Source of the DNA: Paenisporosarcina sp050269735
Lineage (GTDB): Bacteria; Bacillota; Bacilli; Bacillales_A; Planococcaceae
Direction of reading: 5' to 3'
Assembly (NCBI RefSeq): GCF_050269735.1
Contig: NZ_JBNNIX010000003.1
Location: forward strand, 1-64,000
DNA: 64,000 nucleotides
The notes under the pieces: generated by a model
What the model was told of the DNA's origin: nothing
Database searches by the model: none
Seen by the model: the letters and a program-made list of their open reading frames with translations, nothing else
Program-made: the position numbers and the translations under genes
In this document: piece by piece, positions 60,148-64,000 of the stretch
Position numbering within the stretch: position 1 is the stretch's first letter
How the letters are laid out: each line of letters opens with the position of its first letter

Positions 60148-60167
60148 ACAAATTGTCTATCCTTTTT
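60137..60167 (+). terminator. Terminator of the CPDC thioredoxin-like gene
   Basis: AAAAAGGATAGACA and its complement around AAT, with T-run. The stem includes the last codons and the stop codon. Confidence 0.88.
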
Positions 60168-60228
60168 TCTTTGTAAAATAACAAAAAGATTATGCTATAC
60201 TAAATGAAAACATTCACTGAGGTGTAAA

Positions 60229-60696
60229 ATGACACAAGAACTTGAGTTGCAACAACTGAGAGACAAAGTAAAATACTATGAAAATATTATTAATAACATG
60301 TCTGCCCCAGTGATTCCTTCTGTCGTGCCAAGTACAATATTAATTCCGATTGCCGGGTACATGTTTAAAGAACGCTTTAATATGATTCAAACTAAAGCTC
60401 TTCAATATGCAGGAAACCATCGCGAGACAGAACGTGCAATCTTTGATTTCACCGGCGTTACTGTGGAAGACGTTGCATCATTTGACTACAATGATTTGGC
60501 AACTGAGATTTTCCAACTGAACAACTCACTTAAACTCATGGGTATTCGTCCGATTTATGTTGGATTTAATCCTCGATTTGTTAGGGAAATTGTTCATGCT
60601 GGTATTCAAGTTGAAATTGAAACGTATGTGAGTTTCCGCGCAGCTCTACAACGGTTATTAAAAGAAAACAACCAATCGCTACACTCTCTTGGGTGA
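60229..60696 (+). CDS. STAS-domain protein (RsbR-like)
   Basis: A 155-residue protein: a short coiled coil at 3-25, then a STAS domain (PVIPSVVPSTILIPIAGYM, AIFDFTGV, MGIRPIYVGFNP, GIQVEIETY). The region replaces the usual sensor domain of RsbR proteins with only a coiled coil. Threonine in the FTGV segment lies where stressosome proteins are phosphorylated by RsbT. No rsb kinase or sigma-B gene is nearby. It may join stressosomes encoded elsewhere. Confidence 0.78.
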   Translation: MTQELELQQLRDKVKYYENIINNMSAPVIPSVVPSTILIPIAGYMFKERFNMIQTKALQYAGNHRETERAIFDFTGVTVEDVASFDYNDLATEIFQLNNSLKLMGIRPIYVGFNPRFVREIVHAGIQVEIETYVSFRAALQRLLKENNQSLHSLG

Positions 60697-60710
60697 ACGA
60701 TTGGTTGTTT
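60666..60710. terminator. Bidirectional terminator between STAS and GNAT genes
   Basis: AAACAACCAATCG and CGATTGGTTGTTT pair around a 19-base loop that contains the last codons of the STAS gene. Confidence 0.85.
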
Positions 60711-60711
60711 T

Positions 60712-61578
60712 TTATTGTTCCTTAACCATAAATACTTGGGAAATAGCCGTATGTTCAAAACCGCTCTCCAAAAGATAATTCACCACATTGCCATCACCTG
60801 TCATAAAGTTGTAGGTAGATCGGCTGACAGGTTGATCGTATTCAAGTGCATGTGCCAAAAGAAGATTAGTATCATGGTGTTCATATCCGGATGCAACTTG
60901 GAATAATGTAATGCCTTCTGGAGTTTGATTATAAATGCTTCGCTTCCGAATCAAACACGCTGCTTTCAATTCCCCTTCTTTTACTAATGCTACTACTTCC
61001 CCACCAATCTTCGGGGTCATACTCTCTGCAGTTTGCCAAGGTACGATAGAAGGAAACAAGTCTGCTCCAATTGCATGAAAGGCTGGAAATCTTTCAATTT
61101 CATAATTCCCCAATTCGGGAAGTTGGTCGATCAGTTTTCCGGATCCTGATAAGAATAGGAGTTTGTCCTTAATTTCATATCCACATTTTTCGTATAACTT
61201 GATGGCCGGCTCGTTTTCAGAAAGTGCCTCTAAAGTTGAAACGGCTACTTCATTTTCTAATAGAATGCCCTCTGCTTCGTTCATTAACATAGCACCTACA
61301 CCTTTGCCACGGTATTCAGGAATAATACCCGTACCACCATTCCAGGATATTTTCACCCCGTTATTTTCTCTTATTCCTTGTAAAATGAATCCAATCAGTC
61401 TATCGCCATCAAAAGCTACAACTGACAATTCCACCGACAAACCTTCCATACCAAATCGCCCAATAAATTGTTCCATTGTTAGATTCATAGGGATAAGATA
61501 TCCCTCAAAACCTTTATTGAACAATGCAAGTGCATCCTCAAAACTTACATGCGACAATCGTTTATACGTAATATTCAT
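60712..61578 (-). CDS. GNAT-family N-acetyltransferase
   Basis: A 288-residue protein with an N-terminal GNAT domain at about 3-145: acetyl-CoA motif A GIIPEYRGKGVGAMLM and motif B ENEPAIKLYEKCGYEI. The C-terminal half looks like a second, degenerate GNAT domain (FQVASGYEHHDTNLLLAHAL). Substrate unknown. Monocistronic, with AAAGGAGAT before the ATG. Confidence 0.85.
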   Translation of the reverse strand: MNITYKRLSHVSFEDALALFNKGFEGYLIPMNLTMEQFIGRFGMEGLSVELSVVAFDGDRLIGFILQGIRENNGVKISWNGGTGIIPEYRGKGVGAMLMNEAEGILLENEVAVSTLEALSENEPAIKLYEKCGYEIKDKLLFLSGSGKLIDQLPELGNYEIERFPAFHAIGADLFPSIVPWQTAESMTPKIGGEVVALVKEGELKAACLIRKRSIYNQTPEGITLFQVASGYEHHDTNLLLAHALEYDQPVSRSTYNFMTGDGNVVNYLLESGFEHTAISQVFMVKEQ

Positions 61579-61790
61579 CTGTCTATCTCCTTTTTAAGAA
61601 CGTTACAAAATTCATCCGAACCACTTTATGCTGAATCCCAAGCGAACATTCTTACTAATAATTCAATCTATTCATATTGTATTTTTTCATTGGAAACAAG
61701 TCTACTATTGGGAGAAACATTTTAATATTTTCCAACATCTTATTACTTGATAATCACTTAAATATACTTTACATTTGAATTAGTTCTTTT

Positions 61791-61805
61791 TTGTAATAAT
61801 TATAA
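61791..61805 (+). promoter_or_regulatory. PerR box of katA
   Basis: TTGTAATAATTATAA differs from the PerR consensus (TTATAATNATTATAA) at one base and lies just before the katA ribosome site (AAGGAG, 61808-61813). Peroxide would release PerR and induce catalase. Confidence 0.75.
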
Positions 61806-61818
61806 ATAAGGAGTCGAT

Positions 61819-63267
61819 ATGATGAAAAAGCTAACAACGAACCAGGGTGTACCGATTGGAGATAATCAAAATTCCCGCACAGCTGGCCAACGTGGTCCCA
61901 CATTAATCGAGGACTATCAATTAATTGAGAAATTAGCACATTTTGACCGTGAACGTGTCCCTGAACGAGTGGTTCATGCTCGTGGAGCTGCTGCCCACGG
62001 TACATTCGTCGTCAAAAACAGTATGAAAAAATATACGAGAGCTGCTTTCTTACAGAATGAAGGACAAGAAACGCCAGTATTTACTCGATTCTCTACCGTA
62101 ATTCACGGGCTTCATTCACCAGAAACTGCACGCGATCCACGTGGATTCTCTGTGAAGTTCTATACAGAAGAAGGAAATTACGATTTTGTAGGAAATAATT
62201 TGCCTGTATTCTTTATCCGAGATGCAATCAAATTTCCAGATGTCATTCATTCTTTAAAACCTGATCCACGTACGAACCTTCAGGATGCAGCTCGTCTGTT
62301 TGATTTTATGGGTCTGTCCCCTGAATCTACAAATATGTTAATTCATTTATTTACGGATGAAGGAATTCCGCAAGATTACCGTCACCTTCGTGGCTCTTCG
62401 GTTCACTCATTTAAATGGATTAATGCTGAAGGCAAAACAACGTATATAAAACTTCGCTGGGTTCCTAAACAAGGTGTGAAGAATTTATCAATCGAAGAAG
62501 CAGCAGAACAGCAAGGAAAAGACTTCAGTCATGCAACACGCGACTTGTATGAAGCAATCGAACGTGGAGATTATCCGGAATGGGATTTATACGTTCAAAC
62601 ATTAAAACCTGAGGATATGGATAACTTTGATTTCGATCCACTCGATGCAACGAAGGATTGGTTAGAAAAAGATTTCCCTTATGAGTTGGTTGGTACGATG
62701 ACATTAAACCGTAACGTGGATAACTTCTTTGCAGAGACAGAGTCTGTTGGATTTAATCCAGGTGTACTTGTTCCTGGTATATTGCCATCTGAAGATAAAA
62801 TGTTACAGGGACGCTTGTTCTCTTATTCTGATACACAACGCTACCGTATTGGTGCAAACTATTTACAATTACCAGTTAATGCACCAAAATGTCCTTTCGC
62901 AAATAACCAACGCGATGGTGCAATGCCATTTGGTCAACAAATGTCACGTGTCAACTATGAGCCAAACAGCTTTGATTCTGAACCGAAAGAAGCACCTGAA
63001 TTCAAAGAAGTTGATCAGCCAATTACGGGGGTAGCAGGAAAAAATCATATCGAGAAAACAAATAATTTCGGTCAAGCGGGCGAAATCTACCGTAGTTATG
63101 ATGAGTCTACAAAACAAGCGCTCATTAAAAACTTACTGGATCAATTCTCGACCATCCAAAATCGTGACATCGTTGGTCGCGCAATTGCAAACTTCCACCG
63201 TGCCGATGATTCACTAGGACATGCGCTTGCAGAAGGTGCAAACGTTGATGTTCATCAATACTTATAA
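61819..63267 (+). CDS. katA: Monofunctional heme catalase KatA
   Basis: A 482-residue small-subunit catalase. The catalytic histidine is in RVVHARGAAAHG near residue 54, the asparagine in DFVGNNLPVFFIRD, and the proximal heme tyrosine in FSYSDTQRYRIGANY. Length is that of clade 3 catalases such as B. subtilis KatA. A PerR box lies upstream, which agrees with peroxide induction. Confidence 0.94.
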   Translation: MMKKLTTNQGVPIGDNQNSRTAGQRGPTLIEDYQLIEKLAHFDRERVPERVVHARGAAAHGTFVVKNSMKKYTRAAFLQNEGQETPVFTRFSTVIHGLHSPETARDPRGFSVKFYTEEGNYDFVGNNLPVFFIRDAIKFPDVIHSLKPDPRTNLQDAARLFDFMGLSPESTNMLIHLFTDEGIPQDYRHLRGSSVHSFKWINAEGKTTYIKLRWVPKQGVKNLSIEEAAEQQGKDFSHATRDLYEAIERGDYPEWDLYVQTLKPEDMDNFDFDPLDATKDWLEKDFPYELVGTMTLNRNVDNFFAETESVGFNPGVLVPGILPSEDKMLQGRLFSYSDTQRYRIGANYLQLPVNAPKCPFANNQRDGAMPFGQQMSRVNYEPNSFDSEPKEAPEFKEVDQPITGVAGKNHIEKTNNFGQAGEIYRSYDESTKQALIKNLLDQFSTIQNRDIVGRAIANFHRADDSLGHALAEGANVDVHQYL

Positions 63268-63333
63268 GTTGCTAGATAACTAGAATGTAAGTTTGCCAAG
63301 TTCAGTGGCAAAGAAAGCGTTAAATTTTACAGA

Positions 63334-63384
63334 AAAAGAGTTTTTCCTTACTGTTAAAACAACAGACGGAAAAACTCTTTTTTT
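63334..63384 (+). terminator. Terminator of katA
   Basis: AAAAGAGTTTTTCC and GGAAAAACTCTTTT enclose a 20-base loop; a T-run continues to 12 bases before the ribosome site of the next gene. Confidence 0.85.
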
Positions 63385-63399
63385 CAATGAGGTGAAAAT

Positions 63400-63924
63400 A
63401 TGCGTATTCAATTAGAATTACAAGGTCTTTCTCAATATGATCATTCGATTAATACAAAGTATCAGCCATCTGCTTGCGGGCCTGTTACAGCAATGACAAT
63501 ATTGCGTTATTGGATGCCAAATTCCTGCCCCTATGATGTGAATCGATTGTACCGATTACTGGGAAGTACTCGAATTGGGTTATTTACATGGCGTTTAAAA
63601 CGGAATTTACGGATACTACTTGGACCTGCGTGGGAAGTTGATATCTGTGCATTAGAAGAAGCAATAATGGAATTACGTGCAGGTCGACCTGTTGCGTGTA
63701 AATTTGACCGTTACTTTTCTTTTCACTGGTTTGGCTCCTATGATTTTGCTTATCATTGGGTCCCACTTATCGGTTTTGAAGAAAAAGAAAACGGCTTGAC
63801 GCTTATCATCCACGATAATGGTGGAAGAAACCGCGCCAGCCGGATTCGAGAAATTTCATATAAAAAGAATCAAGATATAGTAACGTTTGTAAAAATAACT
63901 CCTCGTGTTACGACGATTGAATAA
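63400..63924 (+). CDS. C39-like papain-fold peptidase family protein
   Basis: A 174-residue protein with the peptidase C39-like triad pattern: cysteine in YQPSACGPVTAMTIL near residue 26, histidine in AYHWVPLIGF near residue 126, and HDNGG near residue 147. No signal peptide, membrane helix or ABC domain, so unlike bacteriocin exporters it is a free-standing cytosolic protein. GAGGTG precedes the ATG. Substrate unknown. Confidence 0.8.
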   Translation: MRIQLELQGLSQYDHSINTKYQPSACGPVTAMTILRYWMPNSCPYDVNRLYRLLGSTRIGLFTWRLKRNLRILLGPAWEVDICALEEAIMELRAGRPVACKFDRYFSFHWFGSYDFAYHWVPLIGFEEKENGLTLIIHDNGGRNRASRIREISYKKNQDIVTFVKITPRVTTIE

Positions 63925-64000
63925 CAGCCAATGCTCGTTTAAGTGATGAATAGCTCCCGATCCGTCCAAAATCGAGTCCCAAATGAACAAGCGTCTGGGC
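63908..64000 (-). CDS. C-terminal end of a minus-strand gene (partial)
   Basis: From the window edge the minus strand keeps an open frame of 30 codons (LVHLGLDFGRIGSYSSLKRA near the end) to a TAA at 63908. It overlaps the end of the convergent C39-like gene by 17 bases. The family is not recognisable from so short a piece, and chance cannot be excluded. Confidence 0.4.
   Translation of the reverse strand, partial: AQTLVHLGLDFGRIGSYSSLKRALAVIQSS

Overview
The window looks like a chromosome segment of a low-GC, endospore-forming member of the Bacillales, probably Planococcaceae-like (Sporosarcina, Paenisporosarcina or Psychrobacillus relatives). Four things support this: AGGAGG-type ribosome sites with frequent TTG and GTG starts, the sporulation gene yunB, a CotF-type coat protein, and gene order that follows the Bacillus subtilis yug-yui-yum-yut-yun-yur-yus region. 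I see no prophage, IS element, CRISPR array or tRNA. The genus is an inference. Gene functions are read from sequence motifs and synteny, without database searches.

Layout. 1-223: tandem rRNA promoters firing leftward out of the window. 224-4720: EamA permease, MgtC, CDF metal transporter, yugN, yugJ. 4837-10756: an arginine/ornithine/proline degradation block (glutamate dehydrogenase, rocD, rocA, and a divergent RocR-like activator lacking key sigma-54 motifs). 10977-20308: yugI, an ECF sigma factor with a very large membrane partner, an NSS transporter, a small XRE regulator, yugE, patB, a lipoprotein cyclophilin, an MFS pump. 20531-26298: complete mrpABCDEFG Na+/H+ antiporter operon. 26365-41251: a yui/yum/yut/yun block rich in redox and Fe-S genes (yuiA, NDH-2, sufA-like yutM, NFU-type yutI, yuzD, yutJ, yuzB, lipA), then sporulation and housekeeping genes. 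42020-47191: sufCDSUB. 47476-51402: a small ORF with an apparent ATT start, a lipoprotein, a decayed symporter, and metNPQ behind a SAM riboswitch. 51751-58890: yusE, yusF, gcvH, yusI and the fadNAE beta-oxidation operon with a FadR operator. 59183-64000: coat-type proteins, thioredoxin-like, STAS and GNAT proteins, PerR-box katA, a C39-like protein and the end of a further gene.

How it fits together. Arginine and proline carbon enters as glutamate and 2-oxoglutarate. Fatty acids are oxidised by FadNAE. NADH from both can be reoxidised by NDH-2. Mrp handles Na+ and pH. Suf, YutM and YutI supply Fe-S clusters to LipA, and lipoate serves GcvH and the 2-oxoacid dehydrogenases. Visible regulation includes a SAM riboswitch, FadR, PerR and Rex-like operators, and an ECF-type autoregulatory promoter.

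Least explained parts: three intergenic arrays with different cores but the same period of about 20-21 bp; a dispersed imperfect-palindrome repeat with one copy apparently decayed by G:C to A:T change; the sigma factor with its 713-residue partner; the RocR-like protein without GAFTGA; a possible ATT-initiated small gene; and a Rex-like box and leader attenuator at the two NADH dehydrogenase-like genes.
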